Assembly (NCBI GenBank): GCA_034667465.1 | Contig: JAXDJV010000021.1 | Location: 124,001 to 188,000, forward strand | DNA: 64,000 nt | DNA from: JAOBAU01 sp034667465 | GTDB lineage: Bacteria > Acidobacteriota > Thermoanaerobaculia > Gp7-AA8 | Reading direction: 5' to 3' | In this document: positions 8,338-16,984 of the stretch, piece after piece | How the letters are laid out: every line of letters starts with the position of its first letter | Numbering within the stretch: the stretch's first letter is position 1 | Notes under the pieces: generated by a model | Told to the model about the DNA's origin: nothing | The model's database searches: none | The model's input: the letters and a program-made list of their open reading frames with translations, nothing else | Program-made: the position numbers and the translations under genes

Positions 8338-9192
8338 ATGCCTGTCGCGTGGTTCCGCGAGTACCTCGCGTGTCCCGACTGCCAGTTGCCGCTGCCGGCC
8401 GACCGCTGCGCGTGCGGCTTCGCAATCGCCGGCGGGACGCCGCTCGACCTTCGCCCGCAACATCCGCGGGCGCGAACGTTCGTGCATCAGATCGGCACGA
8501 CGGCGCCGTCCGATCTCGCCTCGTGCCGCGTCGAACGACCGGTCGTGACGTACGACGGACCACGCGCGATTCGGGATTCGTCCGAGCTGTTCTCCGCGAT
8601 TGCCGATCGACTGAAACCGGGGGCGCGACTGCTCGACCTGGGCTGCGGTCCGCGCGATCAGGCGAAACCTGCGGAGCATTACGGGCTCGCGTACGTCGGC
8701 GTCGATTACTCGTCGCCCGATGCCGATCTCCTCGCCGACGCGCATGCGATCCCGTTCGTCGATCGAACGTTCGACGTCGTCCTTTCGTATGCGGTCTTCG
8801 AGCATCTCTATGATCCGTACGTCGCCGCGCGCGAAGTCGAGCGCGTCCTGGCGAAGGACGGCGTATTCGTCGCCGTCGTTTCGCAGGGCGAGCCCTTTCA
8901 TGAGTCGTACTTTCATCACACATCGCTCGGCGTGCTCGCGCTGCTTCGCTCCGCCGGGCTGACGGCGCTGCAGCTCTGGCCGTCGGTCGACACGCTCCAT
9001 TCACTTGCCGAGATGGGACGTTATCCGGTCGTCGTTCGCGGTCTGATCGAGGCGATCAACAAACTCGATCGTGCCATGCCGTTTCTCGCACCCCGGAAGT
9101 TTCTGCACGGGACGCCGCGGGAGAAAGCGATCGATGAACTGCATCGCAGCGGCAGCGTCTGTTTCGTTGCTGTCAGAACTGAAAGTAGATGA
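8338..9192 (+). CDS. Class I SAM methyltransferase with N-terminal zinc module
   Basis: This 284-aa protein begins with a small Trm112/rubredoxin-like zinc module (Cys at about 12, 15, 24 and 26 in CPDC and CACG) and continues into a Methyltransf_11-type Rossmann domain. Motif I is LLDLGCGP (about 98-105) and a FEHLYDP stretch follows the fourth strand. Such proteins often methylate small molecules or glycan termini, but nothing here fixes the substrate. It is a single plus-strand gene between the wzm and MBOAT operons. Its last 20 bases overlap the convergent MBOAT gene. Confidence 0.85.
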   Translation: MPVAWFREYLACPDCQLPLPADRCACGFAIAGGTPLDLRPQHPRARTFVHQIGTTAPSDLASCRVERPVVTYDGPRAIRDSSELFSAIADRLKPGARLLDLGCGPRDQAKPAEHYGLAYVGVDYSSPDADLLADAHAIPFVDRTFDVVLSYAVFEHLYDPYVAAREVERVLAKDGVFVAVVSQGEPFHESYFHHTSLGVLALLRSAGLTALQLWPSVDTLHSLAEMGRYPVVVRGLIEAINKLDRAMPFLAPRKFLHGTPREKAIDELHRSGSVCFVAVRTESR

Positions 9193-10621
9193 ACGGACTC
9201 GATTCGACGGCGCCGAAGAAGTAGATCGCCAGCACCATTACCGCGACGAAGAACGCGCCGGCGACCGTTCGCATCCGAAAGACGAGATAGCGGCCGGAGA
9301 TCGGATCGGTGATGACTTCGGCATCCGCGATGATCGCCATCGGATTCCGGCCGCGTGCGAGTGCGATTCCGATCGCATGTCCGGCGATCGCGAGTGCGAG
9401 TCCCCACGCGAGAACGACCGGCCACCAGACATTGCGTCCATCGCCGAGACCGAACAGCGAGCGCAGCATGGCGATCGTTCCGTCGAAGTCGATGGCGCGG
9501 AACGGCACCCAGCAGAGCATCACGAACAACAGCGTGAGCGGCCACGCCAGCGCGCGCGGCACGCGTGACCGCGGTGCGGCGCGGCGCCACGCGCGATGGA
9601 CGATCAGCGCGATGCCGTGCAGCAATCCCCACGCGACGAAGTTCCAGCTCGCGCCATGCCACAGACCGCCGAGGAGCATCGTCAGCAACAGATTCACATC
9701 GGTACGCAGCTGTCCTTTGCGATTGCCGCCGAGCGGGATGTAGAGGTAGTCGCGCAGCCATTCGCTCAGCGTGATGTGCCAGCGATGCCAGAACTCGGCG
9801 ACGCTCGCAGCGATGTACGGCATGTTGAAGTTTTCGGGAAGGTCGTAGCCGAGCATCTTCGCCGTGCCGATGGCCATGTCGGAATAGCCGGAGAAATCGC
9901 AGTAGATCTGCAGCGAGTATGCGAGCAGTCCGCACCACGCCGTCGCCGAGCTCCACGCGGCCGGCGTCGCGAAGACGTCGTTGGCGACGACGGCGACGTG
10001 ATCGGCGATGAGCAGCTTCTTGCCCATCCCGATGACGAAGAGCGAAAAGCCGTGCAGCATTCGCTCACGCGTCGGTCCGATGGCGCGGGTCATCTGCGGG
10101 AGGAAGACGGACGCGCGCACGATCGGCCCGGCGATCAGGTCGGGAAAGAACGTGACGAACATCGTGTAGTCGAGATGCGAGCTGCACGGCTCGATTCGTT
10201 CCCGATAGACGTCGATCGTGTAGCTCATCGACTTGAACGTGTAGAAGCTGATCCCCGCGGGAAGGAGAAGACCGAGGAGGGCGACCTCATGGCCGGTGAA
10301 GCGCAGCAGACCGTTGAGATTCGTCAGGAAGAAGTCGGCGTACTTGAACCAGCCGAGGATCGCGAGATTCGAGACGATGCTGGCGGTGAGCCAGCAGCGT
10401 CGCACGCGCGGCTCGCGCGTTGCTGCGATGCGCGCCGCGCACCAGTAATCGATGACGCTGATGATCAGCAGCAGGGCGAGGTAGCGGTAGTCCCAGGCGG
10501 CGTAAAACAGCGACGACCCGATGCAGAGCACGAGCTTCTTCCGGCGATGCGGCATCGGGATCGCAGTGGCGCCGAGGATCGCGGCGAGGAAGACGAAGAA
10601 TCGGATGCTGACGAAGCTCAT
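9173..10621 (-). CDS. MBOAT-family membrane O-acyltransferase (AlgI-like)
   Basis: This 482-aa polytopic protein has about ten hydrophobic segments. It contains FWHRWHITLSEWLRDYLY (around 278-294) and LLGGLWHGASWNF (around 316-328), whose His322 is the invariant catalytic residue of the MBOAT family. AlgI-type members carry an acyl group across the inner membrane for O-acetylation of exported polysaccharide. The start overlaps the stop of an SGNH-type periplasmic protein (ATGA), and this pairing (membrane acyl carrier plus periplasmic SGNH transferase) is the usual two-part arrangement of alginate- and peptidoglycan-acetylation systems. The glycan acceptor is inferred from location only. Confidence 0.92.
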   Translation of the reverse strand: MSFVSIRFFVFLAAILGATAIPMPHRRKKLVLCIGSSLFYAAWDYRYLALLLIISVIDYWCAARIAATREPRVRRCWLTASIVSNLAILGWFKYADFFLTNLNGLLRFTGHEVALLGLLLPAGISFYTFKSMSYTIDVYRERIEPCSSHLDYTMFVTFFPDLIAGPIVRASVFLPQMTRAIGPTRERMLHGFSLFVIGMGKKLLIADHVAVVANDVFATPAAWSSATAWCGLLAYSLQIYCDFSGYSDMAIGTAKMLGYDLPENFNMPYIAASVAEFWHRWHITLSEWLRDYLYIPLGGNRKGQLRTDVNLLLTMLLGGLWHGASWNFVAWGLLHGIALIVHRAWRRAAPRSRVPRALAWPLTLLFVMLCWVPFRAIDFDGTIAMLRSLFGLGDGRNVWWPVVLAWGLALAIAGHAIGIALARGRNPMAIIADAEVITDPISGRYLVFRMRTVAGAFFVAVMVLAIYFFGAVESSPFIYFQF

Positions 10622-11595
10622 TGCGTCCGCAGCCTTGTGCGCAGCTCGCGGGCGAGGAGCTCGGCGGCAGCGCGATGTCCCGCCGCATTCAGGTGGCCAC
10701 GCGCAAACCAGCTGTTCGTGAAGCCGACCGGTGAGCGACCGCGGCGGCGGAAGTCATCGAACGTCGCGCGGAAGTCGACGCAGCTGAGATGCGCGGCCGC
10801 GCAGTACGCAAGCACGCGTTGTTCGACGGCGTTCTGTTCTTCGCGGAACGGCGGCACGAAGAGAAACGTCACACGGCCGTCGTACGCGGTGGACAGCATC
10901 GCCAGCTCGGTCTCGACCGGATAGTTGTCGCGCGGCGTCGCCAGCGGATTCGTCAGCTTCTCTCTCACGCCGCCGCGAAAGAGTGGTGGCGTGTGTGACC
11001 GTGCACGGAAAAGCTCAAGACGAGCAACACCGTAGTTGACCAGCGCGCTGTGGGCGCGCATTCGAGCGAGGATTCGTGAGACGCGGCCAACGTGCGATTC
11101 AGGCGCCGCGACGGCGATGAGGTTTCCGTCGCGCTCTTCGAAGTGCGCCTTTGAGCTGACGAACCCGTCGTCGGTCAGGTCGCTGTCATTGAACTGGATG
11201 ATCGTCCACGCCGGCTGCAGCTCGCGCTTCAGCTGCGGCGCGAGAACGATGTAATCGGCCGGCGATCGCGCGGCGACGCCGGTGTTCAACACGCGGATGC
11301 CGAGGATTGACTGAAGGCGGGCCGTGAATACCTCGTCGTCGTTCACCTGGGATGCTTCCGTGAACGAGTCGCCGACAGCGAGGATCGGCGGTCCCGGCGC
11401 GGGCGGCGCGACGCGAATGCCGCGGGCGTCCCAGTGACTGACGCCCGATCCTTCATCGAGACGGCGTACCAGCGTTGACACCTGGCCAGGACCGCCGGTC
11501 GTCCAGAGCACCTGGCGAAGGAGGAGCTCGAAGACGCCCGCCGCGAGGAGGAGGCCGGCCGCGAACGGCAGGAGCGTGATCGCAAACCGCTTCAT
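10618..11595 (-). CDS. SGNH-type periplasmic acyltransferase/hydrolase (AlgX/DltD-like role)
   Basis: This 325-aa protein has an N-terminal membrane anchor (about residues 5-25) and a periplasmic SGNH domain. The block I nucleophile motif is GDSFTE (75-80), and the C-terminal GHLNAAGH (300-307) provides the block V His. It probably transfers the acyl group delivered by the adjacent MBOAT protein onto polysaccharide, as AlgX or PatB do; a free esterase activity is an alternative. It is the first gene of the two-gene operon. An extended -10-like TGGCAGAAT lies upstream. Confidence 0.82.
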   Translation of the reverse strand: MKRFAITLLPFAAGLLLAAGVFELLLRQVLWTTGGPGQVSTLVRRLDEGSGVSHWDARGIRVAPPAPGPPILAVGDSFTEASQVNDDEVFTARLQSILGIRVLNTGVAARSPADYIVLAPQLKRELQPAWTIIQFNDSDLTDDGFVSSKAHFEERDGNLIAVAAPESHVGRVSRILARMRAHSALVNYGVARLELFRARSHTPPLFRGGVREKLTNPLATPRDNYPVETELAMLSTAYDGRVTFLFVPPFREEQNAVEQRVLAYCAAAHLSCVDFRATFDDFRRRGRSPVGFTNSWFARGHLNAAGHRAAAELLARELRTRLRTQ

Positions 11596-11609
11596 CAGTC
11601 GGAGCGGTC

Positions 11610-11615
11610 ATTCTG
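11610..11615 (-). promoter_or_regulatory. Putative extended -10 of the SGNH/MBOAT operon
   Basis: CAGAAT on the minus strand is preceded by TGG, giving an extended -10 arrangement, and ends 14 bases before the ATG at 11595. The same TG-n-CAGAAT arrangement precedes the gene starting at 51783. Confidence 0.35.
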
Positions 11616-11669
11616 CCACACGTATTTGTCCGCTTCGTGCCGCGGCGCCGGTATGAGATCGTCATCGCG

Positions 11670-12617
11670 ATGAAGCCGCTCGTGTCGATCATCGTGCCGG
11701 TTTACAACCGCGCGTCGCTGCTGCGGCAGGCGGTGGCGAGCGCGCTCGCGCAAACGTACCGGCCGATCGAAATGGTGATCGTCGACGACGGCTCGACCGA
11801 CGACACATCGCTCGCGATCGCCGAGCTCGTCGCGCAGCATCCGGAAGTGCGCGCGGTACGACGTGAGAACGGCGGTCCGGGAGCGGCGCGGGAGACCGGC
11901 CGCCTGGAAGCGCGCGGCGCGTTCCTCCAGTATCTCGACAGCGACGATCTGCTGCTCTCGCACAAGCTGGAGTTCCAGGTCGCGGCGCTGCTCGAGTCGC
12001 CGGAAGCAATCGCTGCGTACGGACAGACGCGTTATCGCGACGCGGCGAACAACGAGATCGCCTGCACGTGGAAACCGCTGCTCGACGGCGAGACGTCGAT
12101 CCTTCCCCACTTTCTGCGTGGGCGTTTGTGGGAGACGGTGTCGCCGCTCTTTCGCGCGGAAGCGGTGGCGGCCGCCGGACCGTGGACGCCGCACCGGCTC
12201 GAAGAGGATTGGGAGTACGACTGCCGCGTTGGCGCGCTCGGGAAGACGCTGATCTTCGTTCCCGGGATCGTCGCCGAACATCGCGATGCGTCGGCCGATC
12301 GGCTGTCGGCTGGCGCGACCGGTGATCCCGCGCGTTTGCGCGACCGCGCCGCCGCACATCAGTCGATCTACGCCAGCGCGCGACGGGCCGGCATCACGAA
12401 TGATGCGCCGGAGATGCAGCACTTCGCGCGCGCGCTTTTTCTCCTCGCGCGGCAGTGCGGCGCGGCCGGTCTCACCGGCGAGTCTCGTGCGCTGCTTGGC
12501 CTGGCGGTCGAAGCGTCGACGACGCGCGACGTGCGCCTGTATGGCGCGATCGCACGACTATTGGGTGCGCGCGCAACCGGGAAGCTGTCGCAGTTCGCCG
12601 ACCGCTTCCGGCGCTAA
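11670..12617 (+). CDS. Glycosyltransferase family 2
   Basis: This 315-aa GT-A glycosyltransferase starts MKPLVSIIVPVYNR, the standard first strand of the fold. DDGSTDD is at 39-45 and the metal-binding DSDD at about 90-93. I chose the ATG at 11670 because an alternative start at 11637 only adds eleven residues that do not belong to the fold. No membrane segment is seen. It opens the plus-strand glycan run and is separated from the next glycosyltransferase by a REP-like palindrome that begins inside its stop codon. Donor and acceptor are unknown. Confidence 0.9.
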   Translation: MKPLVSIIVPVYNRASLLRQAVASALAQTYRPIEMVIVDDGSTDDTSLAIAELVAQHPEVRAVRRENGGPGAARETGRLEARGAFLQYLDSDDLLLSHKLEFQVAALLESPEAIAAYGQTRYRDAANNEIACTWKPLLDGETSILPHFLRGRLWETVSPLFRAEAVAAAGPWTPHRLEEDWEYDCRVGALGKTLIFVPGIVAEHRDASADRLSAGATGDPARLRDRAAAHQSIYASARRAGITNDAPEMQHFARALFLLARQCGAAGLTGESRALLGLAVEASTTRDVRLYGAIARLLGARATGKLSQFADRFRR

Positions 12618-12654
12618 AGTCAATATCGGGGGTCTGACCCCAAAAGTTGACTTT
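12616..12654. repeat. REP-like nested palindrome
   Basis: A 39-bp element between two glycosyltransferase genes. Outer arms AAAGTCAA (12616-12623) and TTGACTTT (12647-12654) enclose inner arms GGGGTC and GACCCC separated by one base (12629-12641). It begins in the TAA stop of the upstream gene. It resembles the GGGGTC-TGACCCC palindromes scattered through many bacterial genomes as REP-type sequences. In RNA it could fold into a stable hairpin between cistrons. Confidence 0.7.
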
Positions 12655-12664
12655 GCGCTGTGCG

Positions 12665-12670
12665 TACAAT
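12665..12670 (+). promoter_or_regulatory. Putative -10 element (leaderless) of the glycosyltransferase run
   Basis: TACAAT ends seven bases before the ATG at 12678. It marks a probable internal promoter after the REP-like palindrome and decides the start of the next gene, which could otherwise be placed at 12660 or 12669. Confidence 0.5.
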
Positions 12671-12677
12671 GACCGCG

Positions 12678-13571
12678 ATGGCGAGGCTCTCCGTCGTAAT
12701 GTCGGTGTTCAACGGCGCCGCGCAGCTCGACGCGACGCTCGACGGCATCGAGGCGCAGACGATGCGCGATTACGAGCTGATCGCTATCGATGACGGCTCG
12801 ACCGACGCCACCGGCGAGATCCTTCGCGCTCGCGCCGCGCGCGATACGCGCGTCCGCGTCATCACCATCGCCAACGACGGGCTGACGCGCGCGCTGATTC
12901 GCGGCTGTGCCGAAGCATCCGCGCCGGTAATCGCGCGGCACGATTGCGGCGATGTCTCACAACCGGAGCGCTTCGCGAAACAGCTCGCCGCGCTCGACGA
13001 CGATGTCGTGCTCGTCTCCTGCGCCGTGCGTTACGTCGGACCGGGCGGCGAGCGGATGTACGACGTCTCCGGCGACGGCGACGCCATCCGCCACAGCCTG
13101 CTGCACGACGACGTCGATTCCATCGTCGGACTCCCGCATCACGGCACGGCGATGTTTCGTCGCGACGCATACGAAGCGGCCGGCGGTTATCGCGCGGAGT
13201 TCCGTTTCGCGCAGGACGTCGATCTCTGGATTCGCCTCGCGTCTCGCGGCCGCATCGTGGTTCTCCCGGACGTTTTGTACGAAGCGCGTTTCGAAACGAA
13301 CGCGATCAGCGCGCAGCGTCGCGACACGCAGTTCGCGCTCGCGGCAATCTCGATTCGTCTTCGCGATGGCGGCGACCAGTCACTGCTCGATGACGCACTG
13401 GCGGTCAGCGCCGGCTCGCGTCCGCGCAAACCTCGCGACGAAGCGGGAGCGTTCTACTTTCTCGCCAGCTGTCTGCGCCGCAACGGCGATCGTCGCTATC
13501 GTCAATACGCGCGCGCCGCGCTCCGCCGCAATCCGCTGCATCTCCGTTCGTGGCTCCTCCTGATGCGATGA
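12678..13571 (+). CDS. Glycosyltransferase family 2
   Basis: This 297-aa GT-A enzyme starts MARLSVVMSVFNG. The DDGSTD loop is at 38-43, RHDCGD occupies the usual metal-binding position, and a FAQDVDLWIRLASRG stretch typical of GT2 proteins is present. The ATG at 12678 is chosen because TACAAT sits seven bases upstream and the fold begins immediately. Its stop overlaps the next methyltransferase start (ATGA), so the following genes are coupled to it. Substrates are unknown. Confidence 0.9.
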   Translation: MARLSVVMSVFNGAAQLDATLDGIEAQTMRDYELIAIDDGSTDATGEILRARAARDTRVRVITIANDGLTRALIRGCAEASAPVIARHDCGDVSQPERFAKQLAALDDDVVLVSCAVRYVGPGGERMYDVSGDGDAIRHSLLHDDVDSIVGLPHHGTAMFRRDAYEAAGGYRAEFRFAQDVDLWIRLASRGRIVVLPDVLYEARFETNAISAQRRDTQFALAAISIRLRDGGDQSLLDDALAVSAGSRPRKPRDEAGAFYFLASCLRRNGDRRYRQYARAALRRNPLHLRSWLLLMR

Positions 13572-14356
13572 AGCGACCCGTCTTCGATTCTGCCTGGCCG
13601 CCCGACGTCGTCGAGATCTATCGCAACGATCTTCGCGAGATGTGGGATCCGTCGATCGAGCGGCACATGTACAACGCCTATCAGAATCAACTCGCCGTCT
13701 ATCGCGGCATCGCGAAGCGATACGGCGCGAAGACGGTGCTCGACATCGGCTGCGCGCAGGCGACACTCGCGATTCTCCTCGCGGAGGAGGGGCGCAAGGT
13801 AACAGCGGTCGACATCCGCCGGCAGTTCCTCGATTACGCGAAGACGCGCGTCGAGCATGGCGACATCCGCTTCGTCGCCGAGAACGCGTTCGACGTTCCC
13901 GACATCGGCACGTTCGACGTCGTCTTCGCGAACCAGATCATCGAGCACCTCGTGCATCCGGCCGATTTTCTCCGGCAGCTCTCGCGGTTCGTGGCACCGG
14001 GCGGCGTGCTCGCGGTGTCGACACCGAATCACGACTACTTCCGTTCGTCGCTGCCGTCGTTCACGGAGCTCGGCGATCCCGAGCAGTACGCGGAGCGCGA
14101 GTTCTCGGCGGGCGGCGGCGATCACTTCTTCGCGTATACCGAGGAGGAGATGCGCAAAGCCGCAGGCGAAGCGGGATTGGTCGTGCGCGAGGTCGTTTAC
14201 TTCGAGACGCCGTTCATCTCCGGACACGCGTTCGTTCGATTCGTTCACGGCATCACACCGGTCGGCGTGTTGCGCGCACTCGATCGCGCCGCGCTGCGCG
14301 TCGCGCCGCGCAAGCTCGCGCATCAGCTGCTCGTATTGCTCGGGAGAAACGAATGA
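13568..14356 (+). CDS. Class I SAM-dependent methyltransferase
   Basis: This 262-aa methyltransferase has motif I VLDIGCAQA at 57-65, an acidic VTAVDI second strand, and the NQIIEHLVHP stretch of Methyltransf_11/23-type enzymes. The start at 13568 overlaps the upstream stop (ATGA); a start 18 bases earlier would lie inside the previous gene without a reason. In this position it may methylate a sugar hydroxyl or cap the non-reducing end of a chain, a known way of ending O-antigen synthesis, but this is inference. No zinc module is present, unlike the methyltransferases at 3198 and 8338. Confidence 0.88.
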   Translation: MKRPVFDSAWPPDVVEIYRNDLREMWDPSIERHMYNAYQNQLAVYRGIAKRYGAKTVLDIGCAQATLAILLAEEGRKVTAVDIRRQFLDYAKTRVEHGDIRFVAENAFDVPDIGTFDVVFANQIIEHLVHPADFLRQLSRFVAPGGVLAVSTPNHDYFRSSLPSFTELGDPEQYAEREFSAGGGDHFFAYTEEEMRKAAGEAGLVVREVVYFETPFISGHAFVRFVHGITPVGVLRALDRAALRVAPRKLAHQLLVLLGRNE

Positions 14357-14877
14357 GCATGCGCGTCATCACGTCGCGCCTTCGCGCGTTGATCCTTCGC
14401 CTGCGTGGCGCAGACATCGGCGCGAAGAGCGGCGTCGGTTCGCGCGTCATCGTTCGTCATCCGCGCGGCGTCCGGCTCGGCGCGCGCGTCGAGATCGAGC
14501 ACGACGTCTATCTGAAACTGACTTCACCCGATGCGCGGCTGCTCATCGGCGACTTCACCTTCATCGGCGCGCAGTCGGTGATTCACGTCGCGCAGTCGGT
14601 CACGATCGGCGCGCACACGGTCCTCGGCGCCGGAGTCCTCATCGCCGATCACGCGCACAACAGCGCGCGCTCGCTGCGCATCGACGAACAGGGCGTCCGC
14701 TCGCGGCCGGTCACCATCGGTGACGACGTCCTGATCAACCCGCGCGCGACGATTCTCTCCGGCGTGACGATCGGCGACGGCGCCGTGATCGCGGCGGGCG
14801 CCGTCGTGACGCACGACGTCGCGCCGTACAGCATCGTCGCCGGCGTGCCGGCGCGCGCGATCGGCGAACGTGCATGA
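14353..14877 (+). CDS. Left-handed beta-helix acetyltransferase
   Basis: This 174-aa hexapeptide-repeat acyltransferase of the WbbJ/CysE-like sugar O-acetyltransferase group has repeats such as LLIGDFTFIG, VTIGAHTVLG and VTIGDDVLIN, and the family C-terminal loop SIVAGVPARAIG. The ADHAHNSAR loop supplies the catalytic His. The start at 14353 overlaps the upstream stop (ATGA); a much longer frame from 13642 is a shadow of the methyltransferase. It is the second acetyltransferase of this fold in the locus and shares the fold, but not the sequence, of the one at 2187. Confidence 0.9.
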   Translation: MSMRVITSRLRALILRLRGADIGAKSGVGSRVIVRHPRGVRLGARVEIEHDVYLKLTSPDARLLIGDFTFIGAQSVIHVAQSVTIGAHTVLGAGVLIADHAHNSARSLRIDEQGVRSRPVTIGDDVLINPRATILSGVTIGDGAVIAAGAVVTHDVAPYSIVAGVPARAIGERA

Positions 14878-16052
14878 AGCGGCTAGCGATCGTCGCCTCG
14901 CACGTCATCCAGTATCAGGATCCTTTTTTTCGCCTGCTCGCGCGTGAAGCCGGCGTCGATCTGACGGTCATCTACTGTTCGCGCGCGGGACTGGAAACGT
15001 ATCGCGACACCGAGATGTCGACGACGCTGCGCTGGGACATCGACCTGCTCGAAGGCTATCGACACCTCTTCCTCCGCAACTTCGGGTTCGGCCGCGGCTA
15101 CACACGGCTCATCAATCCCGGCATCGTTCCAACAATCGCGCGCGGCCGTTTCGACGCCGTGATTTTCATGCTCGGCTGGGGCTCGCTCTCCGCGCTCCTC
15201 GGCATCGCCGCATGTCGCCTCTCCGGCACGCCGTTCTTCCTCTACGGCGACAGCAGCTTCCCGCCGGACGCGATCGGTCTGCGCGGAAAACTGCGCGAGA
15301 CATTCGTACGCGGTGTCTTCCGACTCGCCGCCGGCTTCATGACATCGGGCGTGCTGAACGCCGATTACTACCGCCACTACGGTGCCGATCCGCGCACGTT
15401 CTTTCTCCTGCCGTGGGCCGTCGATAACGAGCGCTTCGCCGCCGCCGGACAACTCGCGCCGGGCGAACGCGGCGCGATGCGCGATCGCTACGGCATCGCG
15501 CGCGACGCGGTCGTCTTCCTCTTTTCCGCGAAGCTGCTGCCGCGCAAAGATCCGCGGACACTGCTGCGCGCGCACGAACAGATGCAGCATCGCGATCGTG
15601 CGACGATCGTCTTCATGGGCGAAGGGATCCTTCGCGAAGAACTGGAGCGTTACGCGCGCGAGCATGCACTCGGCGACGGCGTCCGCTTCATCGGCTTCGT
15701 CAATCAGCGCGACATCCCGAAGCATTACGCGATGGCCGACGTCTTCGTACTGCCATCGACGTACGAGCCGCGCGGCGCCGTGCTCAACGAAGCGATGGCG
15801 TGCGGCCTGCCGGTTGTCGTCACCGATCGCTGCGGCTCGCTCGGTGACATCGTGCTCGAAAACGACAACGCCTTCGTCTATCCCGCAGGCGACACCGCCG
15901 CCCTCGCGCATCACCTCGACACGCTCACCGCCGACGCAACGTTGCGCGCGAAAATGGCGGAGCGCTCGCGCGAGATCATCGCCGACTGGGATTTCGCTCG
16001 CGGCGTCGAAGGCGTGAAACAGATGCTGCAATCGGTGAGCGCACGGAAATGA
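14874..16052 (+). CDS. Glycosyltransferase family 4 (GT-B)
   Basis: This 392-aa retaining glycosyltransferase has the GT4 EX7E motif at Glu298 and Glu306 in STYEPRGAVLNEAMACG, preceded by a nucleotide-binding FSAKLLPRKDP stretch (about 217-227). The N-terminal domain is an acceptor-binding Rossmann fold starting RLAIVASHVIQYQDP. It overlaps the genes on both sides by ATGA, so it is translated as part of the coupled run from 12678 to 18366. Sugar specificity is not predictable. Confidence 0.92.
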   Translation: MKRLAIVASHVIQYQDPFFRLLAREAGVDLTVIYCSRAGLETYRDTEMSTTLRWDIDLLEGYRHLFLRNFGFGRGYTRLINPGIVPTIARGRFDAVIFMLGWGSLSALLGIAACRLSGTPFFLYGDSSFPPDAIGLRGKLRETFVRGVFRLAAGFMTSGVLNADYYRHYGADPRTFFLLPWAVDNERFAAAGQLAPGERGAMRDRYGIARDAVVFLFSAKLLPRKDPRTLLRAHEQMQHRDRATIVFMGEGILREELERYAREHALGDGVRFIGFVNQRDIPKHYAMADVFVLPSTYEPRGAVLNEAMACGLPVVVTDRCGSLGDIVLENDNAFVYPAGDTAALAHHLDTLTADATLRAKMAERSREIIADWDFARGVEGVKQMLQSVSARK

Positions 16053-16984
16053 GCCGCGTCTCGATCGCCATCCCGACGTACAACCGCGGCCCGATTCTCA
16101 TCGAGACGCTGGAGCTGTTGCTCGCGCTCACGCCGCGCGCCGCGGAGATCGTCATCGTCGATCAGACGACGTCGTATCCGCCGGAGCTCGAAGCAAAGCT
16201 CGACGCGTGGTCGCGCGACGGCTCGATCCGCTGGTTCCGGCTGCCGGAGCCGTCGATCCCGCACGCGATGAACGAAGCGCTGCGGCAGGCGTCGCAGCCG
16301 ATCGTTCTTTTCGTCGATGACGACGTGATCCCTTCATCAACGCTCGCGCTCGAACACGAACGCGCATACGCAAACGGAGTCTGGGCGGTGGTCGGTCAGG
16401 TGTTGCAGCCGGGCGAACAGATCGTCCATTTCGATGAAGCGAACATGCACGGCGGACCGCTGCGCGATCTCGAGTTCCACTTCAACCACGACGTCGCCGG
16501 CGACGTCGAAAACGTCATCGCCTGCAATCTGAGCGTCGATCGCGAACGTGCGTTGTCGATCGGCGGCTTCGACGAAAACTTCCTCGCTGCCGCCTATCGA
16601 TTCGAGACCGACTTCGCACGGCGGATCGTCGACGCCGGCGGCCGCATCCGTTTCGAGCCGCGCGCCAACATCGATCATCTGCACGTTCCGACCGGCGGCG
16701 TTCGCGCGCATGGCGATCATCGCCGCACGGCGGCGCCAACGCACTCCGCCGGCGATTACTACTTCGCGTTGTGGCACGTTCGTCCGTTCGCGCGCTACGC
16801 ACTTCGTCGGTTCATTCGCAACGTCGCCACTCGATATCACCTTCGCCATCCGCTGACGATCGTGCCGAAGATCGTCGCTGAATTGCGCGGCCTGGCGCTC
16901 GCTCGCCGGCTTCATCGTCGAGGCCGGCGACTGGCGAGCGGGGAATCTTTTGCGGCCTCGCCATCTTCCGGAAGTCACCGATGA
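16049..16984 (+). CDS. Glycosyltransferase family 2
   Basis: This 311-aa GT-A glycosyltransferase starts SRVSIAIPTYNRG. It has a VIVDQTT strand, the metal-binding VDDDV (around residues 90-94), and a GGFDENFLAAAYRFETDFARR acceptor-binding region typical of rhamnosyltransferase-like GT2 proteins. Both ends overlap neighbours by ATGA. The C-terminal 40 residues are basic and could touch the membrane. It directly precedes the O-antigen-ligase-like gene. Confidence 0.9.
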   Translation: MSRVSIAIPTYNRGPILIETLELLLALTPRAAEIVIVDQTTSYPPELEAKLDAWSRDGSIRWFRLPEPSIPHAMNEALRQASQPIVLFVDDDVIPSSTLALEHERAYANGVWAVVGQVLQPGEQIVHFDEANMHGGPLRDLEFHFNHDVAGDVENVIACNLSVDRERALSIGGFDENFLAAAYRFETDFARRIVDAGGRIRFEPRANIDHLHVPTGGVRAHGDHRRTAAPTHSAGDYYFALWHVRPFARYALRRFIRNVATRYHLRHPLTIVPKIVAELRGLALARRLHRRGRRLASGESFAASPSSGSHR

